Assembly (NCBI GenBank): GCA_024970065.1
Contig: CP103908.1
Span: 1,931,188 to 1,995,187 of the forward strand
DNA length: 64,000 nt
Direction: 5' to 3'
Source: Pediococcus acidilactici
GTDB lineage: Bacteria; Bacillota; Bacilli; Lactobacillales; Lactobacillaceae
The position numbers were made by a program, and so were the translations under genes. The notes beneath the pieces are model-generated. The model did no database searches. It was not told the origin of the DNA and was given only the letters and a program-made list of their open reading frames with translations. Shown piece by piece: positions 9,818 through 18,026 of the stretch. Each line of letters starts with the position of its first letter. The first letter of the stretch is position 1.

Positions 9818-10735
9818 TCATCCTTTCAGTTTGTTAATTATTAAATCTTGCCAGTTTTCAACGAAGATGTTTCTTTTTTGTTGTTTAGTTAAACTGCTTG
9901 TCTGGATTGCTTGTTTAATAATTTGAGTAGGACCATCCGGTTTGACTCCAAGAGGAGTATCTGTACCAAATAATACATGCCGTTCCCCAAAGAATTCTAC
10001 AGCCATCTCTAAGGCCTTTGGATTACCCAATAGAGCTGTATCTACATAAAATTTTTTGAAATCTTCATAGTTATGCTTTCCTTGAATGTAATAAATCCGC
10101 TGCGCAAAATATGGCACCATTGCTCCGGCATGGTGAACGATTATTTTTAAATTAGGATATTTCTCAAAGTAACCGTTATTCACTATATTATTCATAGCAA
10201 TTGTTTGTTCATATTCCCAGCTAAAAGTTAGGTTATTATCTGATTTGCGTTCATCAAAAACGGGATGCAACCAAATTGGCTTTCCTAAGCCTGCCATTTT
10301 TTCAAAAATCGGCTCATATTTTGGATCTGTGATGGGCTTTTTCATTGCTCTAGTAAACAGTTGCGCGCCCACCAACGCTTTATTGTTAGCCACCTGTTGA
10401 TCAATTATTGATAACGCTGCAGGAATGTTATTCATCGGTAACATCGCTACGGCGCCCACAAAATGCCTCGGTTGCGCTTTAACCATTTCTATAAGTTCGG
10501 CATTGGCAGATTGACACAGGGAAGCCGCTAAATTGGGGGCAACCCAATCTTCAGGATTCAGGTTAACCATTGAGATGATTTCTTGCTGGTCTTCTGTCAT
10601 TGTCTTTACTCGCTTTTTAATATCCGTTAATAATGGATTTTGCATCCATTCGTTATTTTTTAAAGCATTCGGCGCAATTTTCAATATCTCAGCAAGGTAG
10701 TTAGGCGTTAAAACATGCGCATATACATCGACCAT
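9818..10735 (-). CDS. Amidohydrolase family 2 protein
   Basis: The protein is a TIM-barrel metal hydrolase or decarboxylase of the Amidohydro_2 (ACMSD-like) group. Metal or catalytic residues appear as His in WLHPVF, His in IVHHAG and Asp in FGTDTP. The first metal motif, usually HxH near the N terminus, reads VYAHVL here, so one His is replaced by Tyr. I take the ATG at 10735 (305 residues), which has AAAGGAGG seven bases upstream; a longer frame upstream has no such site. It is the first gene of the cluster divergent from the MerR regulator. The substrate is unknown. Confidence 0.85.
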   Translation of the reverse strand: MVDVYAHVLTPNYLAEILKIAPNALKNNEWMQNPLLTDIKKRVKTMTEDQQEIISMVNLNPEDWVAPNLAASLCQSANAELIEMVKAQPRHFVGAVAMLPMNNIPAALSIIDQQVANNKALVGAQLFTRAMKKPITDPKYEPIFEKMAGLGKPIWLHPVFDERKSDNNLTFSWEYEQTIAMNNIVNNGYFEKYPNLKIIVHHAGAMVPYFAQRIYYIQGKHNYEDFKKFYVDTALLGNPKALEMAVEFFGERHVLFGTDTPLGVKPDGPTQIIKQAIQTSSLTKQQKRNIFVENWQDLIINKLKG

Positions 10736-10784
10736 CGAAATGCCTCCTTTAATAACTTCGCTAGACACCATCCCTCTGCGATTG

Positions 10785-10817
10785 TTGACAATTCTACTGC
10801 TTAAAGTACACTTTAAG
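10785..10817 (+). promoter_or_regulatory. MerR/AdhR-type promoter with CTTAAAG-N4-CTTTAAG operator
   Basis: TTGACA (10785-10790) is followed after a long spacer by the perfect palindrome CTTAAAGTACACTTTAAG (10800-10817). This equals the CTTAAAG-N4-CTTTAAG repeat that I recall being described for Bacillus subtilis AdhR. The dyad overlaps the region where the -10 box should be, as in MerR-type promoters with a stretched spacer. It probably controls both the regulator and the divergent operon. Confidence 0.8.
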
Positions 10818-10833
10818 TCAAGGAGGATTTTCC

Positions 10834-11211
10834 ATGAAAATTAATGAAGTTGCTAAAATGTTTAACGTTCCCACTTCCACCCTGCGTTATTACGAAAGCG
10901 AGGGACTACTCGGTCCAATTAATCGCGTTAATGGCGTTCGAGAATTTACCAAAAAAGATTTAGAAAGACTGGATTTCATTATTTGCACTAAAAATTGCGG
11001 AATGACCATTACTGAAATTAAAAACTTTATTCAACTTTACCAAAGGGGAAACGAAACCATCCCCAGCCGTCTAGCCATCTTAAAAAGACAGTTATCCAAG
11101 TCCGAAAAGCAATTACGCACACTTCAACAATCCATTGACCATCTAAAAGATAAGATTGTAGATGTTCAAAATTTGTCGGCAACTGCAGATAAACAAAACC
11201 TCAGAAATTAA
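10834..11211 (+). CDS. MerR-family regulator, AdhR-like carbonyl sensor
   Basis: This is a MerR-type activator/repressor. The 125-residue protein has an N-terminal winged helix (about 1-70) starting KINEVAKMF, with the typical STLRYYE recognition segment, and a coiled-coil dimerisation helix (about 80-118). Cys51 and Cys55 sit where the redox-active Cys52 of AdhR would be, which fits sensing of aldehydes or quinones by thiol alkylation (inference). It is divergent from the amidohydrolase/aldo-keto reductase genes and has the AdhR-type palindrome in its promoter. Start: ATG with AAGGAGG upstream. Confidence 0.88.
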   Translation: MKINEVAKMFNVPTSTLRYYESEGLLGPINRVNGVREFTKKDLERLDFIICTKNCGMTITEIKNFIQLYQRGNETIPSRLAILKRQLSKSEKQLRTLQQSIDHLKDKIVDVQNLSATADKQNLRN

Positions 11212-11238
11212 GTCATGGCTATAATTTCTGAGGTTTTA
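11194..11238. terminator. Bidirectional terminator
   Basis: The stem AAACCTCAGAAATTA pairs with TAATTTCTGAGGTTTT. It overlaps the stop of the MerR gene and also serves the leftward ltrA-like pseudogene. Confidence 0.85.
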
Positions 11239-11241
11239 AAT

Positions 11242-12365
11242 TTATTGTATTTTTTGCCTAGAAGTACCATTCTGCCCAATCCTAGCTAATATCAGTAGAT
11301 TTAATAGAGCAACCACTACCGTAATGAATATTATTTCGGTAGAATTTTTCAACTGCAATGTGCCCCCCCAACCTAGCAAGGTAAAGCCTATTATCCAGCA
11401 CACCCGTCTACTTCCAATCTTAAAGCTTACTTCGTTGTAAATACCGCCTAGGAGGATTCCAACGTAAAACAGCAATAATCCCGTATATAGGCATCCAACG
11501 CTAAAAATTAGGTTAGCATTAGTGCTATGGATAAACTTAATTGCCACCGTAATTAAACTTAACCCAAATAAAATGAAGTAATGTAGGTAAATTAATCGAT
11601 TCCCCGTTTCCCTACCTTGCTTTTCTTCAATTAGATCGCTAAATTCTGTAGCATATGTCATGAAAAGTAGTGCCACTAGCACAAATAATAAGAGTGAATA
11701 AGGCGAAACCGTCCGTTGGGTGAAATATTCTGCTATTCCTACAATCATTTCTCCGAACATAATAATAATTAAAGCCGTGACTCGTTCAAGTAAGTGCGAA
11801 AAAATAATTGGTCGGTGTACGGTTAATTTACCAGTAAAGCTTGGTGCAATCCAACTAATCATGATTCCCAGTAACGCGGCCAGTAGTCCTAGTTGGTTTT
11901 GAACAGCAGCCCGATGGTTAACGCTAAGGTCCTCGTAGCTAAGATTCCGCTGAAGGCTAAGGTAATTTGTTTATCTGCATTCTGAGTCGTTTTTAAATAC
12001 ACAATTACGTATTGCATGGTTTGGGTCAAAGACAACAACGCAGCTGCGCCAAAAAAAGGTGTCAGTTGATGATTAAACGTACTTGAAAAAGAGTTTGACA
12101 TATACAAAACCACGGCCATATTAATAAAAATAAATAATTTATTTGACCAAGAATCGTTGCCATAACGGTTGATAAAGACAGTTTGAATCATCCAAGAATT
12201 GATAAATAAAATTACCACTAAAGCAAAAATAGAAAAAGTGCTTAATCCAATTACTCCATTATGTAAATGATGAATTAGACCTGTGGCTTGCGATATCATG
12301 TATACAAAAACCAAGTCATAAAAGAGCTCAATTAATGATACTTTTTTAGTAACTAAATCATTCAT
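11242..12365 (-). pseudogene. LtrA-like (low temperature requirement) membrane protein, frameshifted
   Basis: Two adjacent frames together make one LtrA-family protein of about 370 residues. The upstream part (12365 to 11889, 158 residues) carries the conserved start with SLIELFYDLVFVY. The downstream part (to 11242) carries the central motif with ERVTALIIIMFGEM. The upstream frame stops at a TAG near 11889, just after AAAACCAAC. A one-base change there restores reading into NQLGLLAALLGIM. No slippery heptamer is visible, so a deletion or an assembly error is more likely than programmed shifting. The intact protein would have about ten membrane helices. Its function is poorly known. Confidence 0.8.
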
Positions 12366-12574
12366 TGTTCTTTAAGATTGTCCTTTCGTCTTTTGTTAGC
12401 ATTTACCATTATATCCTAAACATTTAGTGCGCTTAATTTCCCATAATAATGGGCATGTTCTAATAGGATAATGAAGACGAACCTCCTTAAGGGTATTTTT
12501 ATTAATTGCTATGTAGATATCAAAAACGATCAAATACTTTATAAAAATAGTTAGCTAAATTTTGGTATTTCCCT

Positions 12575-12603
12575 TTGAAATAAAAATTTTTAAAGCGTAT
12601 AAT
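12575..12603 (+). promoter_or_regulatory. Sigma-A promoter of the NIPSNAP-like gene
   Basis: TTGAAA (12575-12580) and TATAAT (12598-12603) are 17 bp apart and lie 30 bp before the ATG at 12634. Confidence 0.8.
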
Positions 12604-12633
12604 AACTCCACTTCATGAAGGAGAGGGTGTACG

Positions 12634-12934
12634 ATGTTTCAGCTTAGAATTTACACAATTAACAACAACGAAAACGCAGTTATTTATTTAAATAAGCATT
12701 GGAAGAGACACCTAGTGAGCCTTCCTAAATACGGCATCACCGTTCGCAATGTGCACAAAGAAGCCAGCGCCAATGGGGAATGCCGAATTTTCGCCTTGGT
12801 TTCTTCTGCTGGGGGATCTCAGCGCACAGAATAAAGAATATATGGACAGCAAGGTCTTCGTCGAGGATATGGCAGGCTTTGACATGTCCGCAATTAAGAG
12901 CGTTCAGGAGATTAACTTAGATAAGAAGTATTAA
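12634..12934 (+). pseudogene. NIPSNAP-like small protein, frameshifted
   Basis: The frame begins MFQLRIYTI, typical of the NIPSNAP ferredoxin-like fold, with a good ribosome site (AAGGAGAGG) and a strong promoter. It runs into a stop at 12834. A second frame continues the same type of sequence (YMDSKVFVEDMAGFD) to 12934. The switch point is a run of five G near 12812; one base fewer or more would give a protein of about 100 residues, the family length. Either the gene is inactivated or the G run was miscalled. Function is unknown even for intact members. Confidence 0.65.
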
Positions 12935-13043
12935 AAAATAAACTTTTAAAACCTTCTATTTAGCATTTATGCATGAGGGTTATCAAGGAAAACATTTCGT
13001 TTGACGACGAATTGTTTTTTAACAATATAATAGGACTATAAAT

Positions 13044-13095
13044 AAAAACCACTATTAAACAGAAACACTCATTCCTGTGCTTAATAGTGGTTTTT
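13044..13095. terminator. Bidirectional terminator
   Basis: The arms AAAAACCACTATTAA and TTAATAGTGGTTTTT form a perfect stem with A/T runs on both sides, between convergent genes. Confidence 0.85.
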
Positions 13096-13138
13096 AAATT
13101 ATTAATTTGTCCGGTTAACACGAAAATACATAGTATAA

Positions 13139-13849
13139 CTACATCAAGTTAATTAGCATGCCTGCTACCACTTGTGAAAAGGTGTCTTTGATAAAACCTG
13201 GTGCTAATTCTTTAATGGATTTTAGAATCTTCCTTAATTTACTTGTATTCTCAGTATTGGCAGCTTCTTCCATTTGAGAAAGCATTTTAAATTCAATACT
13301 ATTTTCTGTGTATTCAGTCTTTGCTTGCTTTATTTCTTCGTTTAATTGTTTGAAGTCAATGTTTATATGGTTTGAATTATCATTAATCGACATTCCACCG
13401 CCCATGTTACCATTGTTAATTTGTTGATTTTCAATATTCACAATATATTTCTCTGACTTTCCGTTGATACTTTTTTGTATAGTTTCTACTACTTTTTTCA
13501 TAAAGTCCCTATCTTGCACTAAAATTCTATATGTATAGTTATTATTCATCACTATAGATATATAAGAACTACTATTTAACTTCTCACGGTATTTCATATA
13601 AATCATTACGCCGAGAGCAATTAAGACTACAATCCCTAATAAAGGCATTAATGTCAACAATGCAAGTCCTATAATTCCCATTAAAATATATAATCCGATT
13701 GGATACGTAACTAATATTTTTCCAGTATAAAAATATGCAATATTTTGAATATGTAGATTAAAATCTGCAACCTGCAATATATTTTTATCTATGCTGAATT
13801 GACCAACTTTCAATTTACTATCATTATTATCTAAATTTAGCATGTCCAT
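13139..13849 (-). CDS. Hypothetical membrane protein, possibly DUF6232-like
   Basis: I do not recognise this 236-residue protein with confidence. The first about 45 residues and the following pair of membrane helices (about 50-88, rich in Gly/Leu/Ile) resemble DUF6232 proteins. After residue 100 come a soluble domain, a short Asn/Gly-rich linker (about 145-160) and a charged helical C-terminal region (about 165-236) that could form a coiled coil. The gene is much richer in A and T (many ATA and AAT codons) than its neighbours, which suggests recent acquisition. It stands alone, flanked by terminators and noncoding DNA. Confidence 0.6.
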   Translation of the reverse strand: MDMLNLDNNDSKLKVGQFSIDKNILQVADFNLHIQNIAYFYTGKILVTYPIGLYILMGIIGLALLTLMPLLGIVVLIALGVMIYMKYREKLNSSSYISIVMNNNYTYRILVQDRDFMKKVVETIQKSINGKSEKYIVNIENQQINNGNMGGGMSINDNSNHINIDFKQLNEEIKQAKTEYTENSIEFKMLSQMEEAANTENTSKLRKILKSIKELAPGFIKDTFSQVVAGMLINLM

Positions 13850-14303
13850 TTTAAAACTCTCATTTCTTATTTTTCTATCTTCTTACATTTAATAATTCTT
13901 AATCATTCACAGTTCCAATAATAAGTTTCTAAGTGAATAACCGTTAACATATCATCTAAAAATTTAATTTAAATTGGTAAAATTTCGCCCCCCATTTAAT
14001 TTTTTAAAAACTCAAATCACTGGTTAGTACGGTATTTTTAGTCCCTAACTAGCATTTTAGTTAAAATACAAGACCTTATTTTTTATTTCACCCCAATCGT
14101 TAGCTTTAAATAATCGCTATAGTTGATTAGCTTTCTTTTACATTGTACCGTTTATGGTACAATGAATTCAACAATCAATTGTAAACTGCGCCTTGTCTGG
14201 CCGTTTATTAAGACAAAAATAATTGCCAACTATTTTCTAGTCACTTAACTTTATAAAAAAGGGCTATATCTTCCACATAAAGTACGAAGATAAAGCCCTT
14301 TTT
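13850..14303. other. AT-rich noncoding stretch with an orphan dyad
   Basis: I see no gene in these 450 bp. At 14141-14164 there is an inverted repeat with arms CATTGTACC and GGTACAATG; the right arm contains TACAAT, which could be a -10 box, so the dyad looks like an operator over a promoter facing right. No frame follows before the terminator at 14255, so it may be the remnant of a lost gene. Confidence 0.45.
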
Positions 14304-14305
14304 TC
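14255..14305. terminator. Terminator at the 3' end of the XRE gene
   Basis: The stem AAGGGCTATATCTTC pairs with GAAGATAAAGCCCTT (one mismatch), with A and T runs on both sides. It touches the stop codon of the leftward XRE gene. Confidence 0.8.
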
Positions 14306-14975
14306 ATCCCCCAAACGGCAACCAGCCCCACTTCTTGGAAACTCGAGGGCCCATAGTTTTTTGCCTATACTTAAAATAGTCGGTTCCAACTTGTGTCCTA
14401 AACGTCGTAGGAACTTCCTCGTAAGTAATTAATCGTACATTAGACACGTAAGAGCCCCGATGCGAAACCATCACCCATTTATCCTTAGTGGTATGTTGTC
14501 CCGCTTTAAACTTAAGCCACTCTCCATTGCCAAACGGGTCGTCCGAAATAAATGTATCCACGGACATTTTCTTTCCTTGTGGCAACACCCCATAGCCTAT
14601 TTTCGTGGTCAAAAAAGGATTTAATCGATCAATCGTAGTATTTTGGGTCACTCGCCCGTAACCCAGTACTACTAATAGCGTTACCGAAACACCTATAATT
14701 AACGAAACCATTATCAAAGCCCGGCGATATTTTTCCTTTAATCTTACGTCCTCACTAATTTTATTGACCACCGTCATCCCTTCTCCCTTCAAAAGTTCGT
14801 CTAGCGTTATTTCCAGGCATTCGCTAACTTTTACTAGAACATCCAAGTTGGGATAACTTAATCCATTCTCCCACCTCGAAACCGTCTGTCGTGTAACAAA
14901 CAATCGGTCCGCTAAAGTCTGTTGAGTAATTTGAAGTTCCTTTCTACGTTTTTTCAATACCTTCGAAAATTCCAT
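14304..14975 (-). CDS. XRE-family regulator with membrane helix and surface domain
   Basis: The 223-residue protein has an N-terminal Cro/CI-type helix-turn-helix (about 1-65, with QQTLADRLFVTRQTVSRWENG), a single membrane helix (about 86-106) and an extracytoplasmic domain of about 115 residues with no motif I recognise. Such one-component membrane regulators could sense an external signal and act on DNA directly. The gene is monocistronic, with a 23-bp dyad upstream that is the likely autoregulatory operator. The target is probably its own promoter; other targets are not visible. Confidence 0.82.
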   Translation of the reverse strand: MEFSKVLKKRRKELQITQQTLADRLFVTRQTVSRWENGLSYPNLDVLVKVSECLEITLDELLKGEGMTVVNKISEDVRLKEKYRRALIMVSLIIGVSVTLLVVLGYGRVTQNTTIDRLNPFLTTKIGYGVLPQGKKMSVDTFISDDPFGNGEWLKFKAGQHTTKDKWVMVSHRGSYVSNVRLITYEEVPTTFRTQVGTDYFKYRQKTMGPRVSKKWGWLPFGG

Positions 14976-15017
14976 CGCAACCTCCTTTATTTCCAGATTA
15001 ATAAAGAAAGCGCCAAA

Positions 15018-15040
15018 TGTAACGCGATTATCGTGTTACA
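15018..15040 (-). promoter_or_regulatory. Probable XRE operator
   Basis: A 23-bp near-perfect dyad has arms TGTAACGCGA and TCGTGTTACA around a 3-bp centre, with one mismatch between arms. It lies about 43 bp upstream of the XRE start. Size and position are typical of an XRE-family operator. Confidence 0.65.
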
Positions 15041-15063
15041 TCTGCCGCTTCTAGCCCTAATTA

Positions 15064-16095
15064 TTATTTTTTCTTGCTTAAATCCTGATTAATATCAATA
15101 ACAATTTTTCCCCGTGCATGTCCTTTTCTAGAATAATCCAAAGCTGCTTGAGTCTGTTTAAAGGTAAAAGTTGAGTCAATAATGGGTTTCAATTTGTTTT
15201 CTTCCACTAACTGGGTGATTTGGGCTAACATTTTGCCATCCGGGCGCATAAACCAAAAGCTGTAATCCGCCTTCGCCTGGCGCGCTAGTTTAGTTATTTT
15301 GTGAGAAGCAATCGCAAACAACGCCTGCTTCCAACGCGGTAATCCGTAACTACGGGCAAATTTAGCATCTGGAATTCCCGAAATTGTGACCACTTTACCG
15401 CCTGGTTTAACCACCTTAAAAGCATTCTCCAAATTCTGCCCACCCAACGTATCAAAAACGTAATCATAATCCCTTAACTTCTCTGCAAAGTTTTCCTTAC
15501 GATAATCAATCACGTGATCTGCGCCGAGCCCCTTAACAAACGTGACGTTTTTGGTACTGGTAGTAGTTGCAACTTCCGCACCAGCTAGTTTGGCTAACTG
15601 AATTGCTACCGTGCCAATTCCGCCAGAACCAGCTTGAATTAAAATCCGGTCGCCAGGCTTAATTTGCATTGCTTCATGCAGCACTTGGTAGCTAGTCAAC
15701 GCCACTAAAGGCAGGCTAGCCGCCTCTTCAAAAGTTAAATTCTGCGGTTTTAAGGCAAGGTCATCTTCATTGACCACCAGGTAGTTCGTAAAAGTCCCCA
15801 ACCGGTCCTTTTGCACCCTACCGTAAACGTAATCCCCCACTTGGTAGTTTTTAACATTTGAACCCACTTTAACCACTTCCCCGGAAAAATCACTACCAAC
15901 TTTCAACGGCATTTTGTACTTCAGAATTAACTTCAATTTACCTTCAATTATCTTTAAATCGACTGGGTTGACGCTGGCGGCAGCTACCTCGACCAATACG
16001 TCGTTATTCTGAACTTCAGGAATTGCGCGTTCAACAAGATTTACTTCGGATTGCCCGTATTGGTTAATTTCTGCTACTAAGTTTTGTTTTTTCAT
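15064..16095 (-). CDS. Zinc-independent NADP-dependent quinone/alcohol oxidoreductase (MDR family)
   Basis: This medium-chain reductase would use NADPH to reduce quinones or enones. The 343-residue protein has the GroES-like N-terminal half (about 1-120) and a Rossmann domain with the cofactor motif IQAGSGGIGTVAIQLAKLAGA (shown in part; about residues 150-168). The Cys cluster of zinc alcohol dehydrogenases is missing, so it belongs to the quinone oxidoreductase (QOR) branch. It is divergent from an ArsR-type regulator, with two shared operator-like palindromes between them, so it is probably induced together with the PfpI-type gene by an electrophile or redox signal. Confidence 0.9.
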   Translation of the reverse strand: MKKQNLVAEINQYGQSEVNLVERAIPEVQNNDVLVEVAAASVNPVDLKIIEGKLKLILKYKMPLKVGSDFSGEVVKVGSNVKNYQVGDYVYGRVQKDRLGTFTNYLVVNEDDLALKPQNLTFEEAASLPLVALTSYQVLHEAMQIKPGDRILIQAGSGGIGTVAIQLAKLAGAEVATTTSTKNVTFVKGLGADHVIDYRKENFAEKLRDYDYVFDTLGGQNLENAFKVVKPGGKVVTISGIPDAKFARSYGLPRWKQALFAIASHKITKLARQAKADYSFWFMRPDGKMLAQITQLVEENKLKPIIDSTFTFKQTQAALDYSRKGHARGKIVIDINQDLSKKK

Positions 16096-16115
16096 AATTT
16101 TAACTCTCCCGTTTT

Positions 16116-16137
16116 GGTTTAAATTTTTAAACCATTA
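16116..16137. promoter_or_regulatory. ArsR-type operator 1
   Basis: The palindrome GGTTTAAATTTTTAAACC, followed by ATTA, closely matches the second site 110 bp downstream. It lies just before the oxidoreductase start and is likely bound by the divergent ArsR-family regulator. Confidence 0.6.
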
Positions 16138-16225
16138 CTTTTTGCAGTATCTTACTCTGCTTTTTCCTAGTCGTCAAGCCTCGCTCATTTGCTGATCATT
16201 TGACTTCATGTACTATGAATGGTTA

Positions 16226-16250
16226 AATGGTTTAAAAATATAAACCATTA
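16226..16250. promoter_or_regulatory. ArsR-type operator 2
   Basis: The arms AATGGTTT and AAACCATT surround an AT core and share the AATGGTTTAAAAAT word with site 1. The site is 18 bp upstream of the regulator start, so it probably also covers the regulator promoter. Confidence 0.6.
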
Positions 16251-16267
16251 GCGAGGCTTTACATAAA

Positions 16268-16597
16268 ATGAATAATTTAACCCAAATTAAAATGGAGTTT
16301 TCTGATTTAAGTGACTTCTTAATTGCGATCGGCGACGAAAAACGGCAGGCCATTATTATGGCTTTACTTGCCGAAAATGCCTGCCAGGGGTTACGCGCAA
16401 GTGAATTAACCTCGGTGACAAAGCTCTCCCGCCCCGCAGTTTCGCACCACCTTAAAATCCTCCGGGAAGCCCATTTAATTAAGTACCAGCGGGTAGGCAC
16501 GAAGAATTATTATTATTTATCACACGAAATTAAGGAAATTGAGCAGTTACAAAATTTACTGACCCACATCAACGATTGTATTAATGAAGGAGATTAA
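16268..16597 (+). CDS. ArsR-family winged-helix regulator
   Basis: This 109-residue ArsR/SmtB-type repressor has the helix-turn-helix around LSRPAVSHHLKILREAHLI (about residues 56-74) and a beta-hairpin wing. The usual metal-binding Cys pair in helix 3 is absent; one Cys (about 38, in NACQGL) remains, so it may respond to a thiol-reactive signal rather than to metals (inference). It is followed after two bases by the PfpI-type gene and is divergent from the quinone reductase, with two matching palindromes in the shared promoter region. Confidence 0.88.
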   Translation: MNNLTQIKMEFSDLSDFLIAIGDEKRQAIIMALLAENACQGLRASELTSVTKLSRPAVSHHLKILREAHLIKYQRVGTKNYYYLSHEIKEIEQLQNLLTHINDCINEGD

Positions 16598-16599
16598 TT

Positions 16600-17289
16600 A
16601 TGCAGAAAGTTTTAGTAGTACTTACCAACGTTGATCATTACCAGGGAACCACTGACCTTACGGGACTTTGGCTAGGAGAAGCTGCAGAATTTGTTGATGA
16701 AATGACGCAGGCAGGCATTGAGGTGGATTACGTCAGTCCGCAAGGTGGATTTGTTCCGCTTGATCCGCGAAGCATGAAGTATGCCGACTCTGCAATTCTA
16801 AAAATCTACGAATCGGCAGATTTTAAAAAACGGGCGTTGTCGGCATCCCTAGCCCCTCAAGACGTTAACCCTGCTGATTATTCTGCAATTTATTACACCG
16901 GCGGTCATGGCGTGATGTGGGACTTCCCAAATAATTCTGAACTTCAGAAAATAGCCATGGCAATTTACCATCACCATGGCTACATCAGCTCCGTTTGTCA
17001 CGGAATTGCAGGGTTACTCAACCTTAAGGAAGATGGTCAATACTTGATTAGCGGGAAAAACATTACCGGCTTTACAACCAGCGAAGAAATCCTTGCTGGA
17101 AAAAAATCCGTAGTCCCCTTCCTTAATAAAAAGGCGGCCGAAGATCACGGCGCCCATTTTCGCCAAAAGTTAGCTTACCGAAAGTACGCGATCCAAGATG
17201 GTCGCTTAATTACCGGACAAAATCCGTTTTCTGTCCGAGCGGTAGCCAAGAAACTGATTGCTGCGCTGAAAAACTCCGCTACTTTATAA
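16600..17289 (+). CDS. Class I glutamine amidotransferase-like / PfpI-DJ-1 superfamily protein
   Basis: The 229-residue protein is of the Hsp31/DJ-1 type. The nucleophile elbow is SVCHGIAGL (Cys about 130) and an oxyanion-type GGHGVMWD motif lies at about 104-111. Members act as glyoxalase III, deglycase-like or chaperone proteins against reactive carbonyl damage. It is co-transcribed with the ArsR-type regulator (2-bp gap), which fits a stress role. The start is supported by GGAG upstream. Which of the activities applies is not decided by sequence. Confidence 0.88.
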   Translation: MQKVLVVLTNVDHYQGTTDLTGLWLGEAAEFVDEMTQAGIEVDYVSPQGGFVPLDPRSMKYADSAILKIYESADFKKRALSASLAPQDVNPADYSAIYYTGGHGVMWDFPNNSELQKIAMAIYHHHGYISSVCHGIAGLLNLKEDGQYLISGKNITGFTTSEEILAGKKSVVPFLNKKAAEDHGAHFRQKLAYRKYAIQDGRLITGQNPFSVRAVAKKLIAALKNSATL

Positions 17290-17313
17290 ACGGGTAAATA
17301 AAGTGGAAACTAA

Positions 17314-17343
17314 AAAATCCGTTTTAAAAACGGAAATTTTTTG
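17314..17343 (+). terminator. Terminator after the PfpI-type gene
   Basis: The stem TCCGTTTT/AAAACGGA is followed by six T. Confidence 0.75.
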
Positions 17344-17344
17344 A

Positions 17345-17488
17345 AAATTCATTTTAGTGTGTTGAGTTTAATGGAGCTAAAATTCAGCTCTGTCTGCTTA
17401 ACCCCAAATCGACCATTGTGTCAAATCCAGGCATAATGGTCAATTTTTGTTAATTCTCAAAAACTGCTTAATTTTTGTCCCACTATTC
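17345..17488 (+). repeat. Interspersed repeat, copy 1
   Basis: About 100-145 bp match, by eye at roughly 80% in the core, the reverse complement of 49500-49660. The core includes CCCCAAATCGA, a palindromic pair CGACCATT/AATGGTC around CAAAT(C/A)CAGG, and a right end TTTTTGTCCC. No frame is present. It may be a miniature mobile element or a REP-like element. Confidence 0.6.
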
Positions 17489-17497
17489 TTGCCGTTA

Positions 17498-17986
17498 TTA
17501 CAATTCCACCACCCGGTACTCAAACCCAACCGCTTCAATAAACTTAAACAAGTCGGTAGTGGATAAAAAAATGGTCTGTTCGTTGGTATTGGGATGAAAA
17601 CTCATCCGTTGCTCATCGATAATGTCCTTATCAAAGTAAACCCGTACATCCCTTTCAACGTTATTTAATAAGCCAAACGGAGAAACTATCCCGGGAGCCA
17701 GCTTCATTTTTTTCATTAAACTAGCGGACGAAGCAAGGTGCAGACGTTTTTCATCCACAATTTCCGCAAACTTATGCATGTCTAAGTACTTTTGATCATC
17801 CATAATTAGTAAATAGTACGCGGTTTTTCGTCGATTAGTTAAAAACATCGATTTCGTGCGAACTCCCGAAATTCCCTTAATATAACTATCCGCTTCTGCG
17901 GTGGTCGTTGCCGGCGGATGATTGACAATTTCAAACGGAATGTTGAGTTCGGTTAACTTGGATTGGACTAGCTGACTTGCTTCCAT
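17498..17986 (-). CDS. YbaK/ProX-type prolyl-tRNA editing protein
   Basis: This free-standing aminoacyl-tRNA deacylase is related to the insertion domain of prolyl-tRNA synthetase. It would hydrolyse mischarged Ala-tRNA(Pro) or Cys-tRNA(Pro). The 162-residue protein starts at an ATG with AGGAGG upstream, and has the NHPPATTTAEA segment, a conserved Lys in RTKSMFL, and GIVSPFGLLNN, all typical of the PrdX/ProX group. The length is normal. It lies alone between noncoding DNA and the GrpB-like gene. Confidence 0.88.
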   Translation of the reverse strand: MEASQLVQSKLTELNIPFEIVNHPPATTTAEADSYIKGISGVRTKSMFLTNRRKTAYYLLIMDDQKYLDMHKFAEIVDEKRLHLASSASLMKKMKLAPGIVSPFGLLNNVERDVRVYFDKDIIDEQRMSFHPNTNEQTIFLSTTDLFKFIEAVGFEYRVVEL

Positions 17987-18026
17987 TGATAGACCTCCTA
18001 TTTTTAACCTAAAGCTAAATAACTTC

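Noticed and set aside
11862..11895. Programmed frameshift in the ltrA-like gene
   Set aside because: No X-XXY-YYZ heptamer or stimulatory stem is visible at the break, and the family is not known to use frameshifting.
14141..14164. Terminator
   Set aside because: The dyad has no T run on either side; it fits an operator better.
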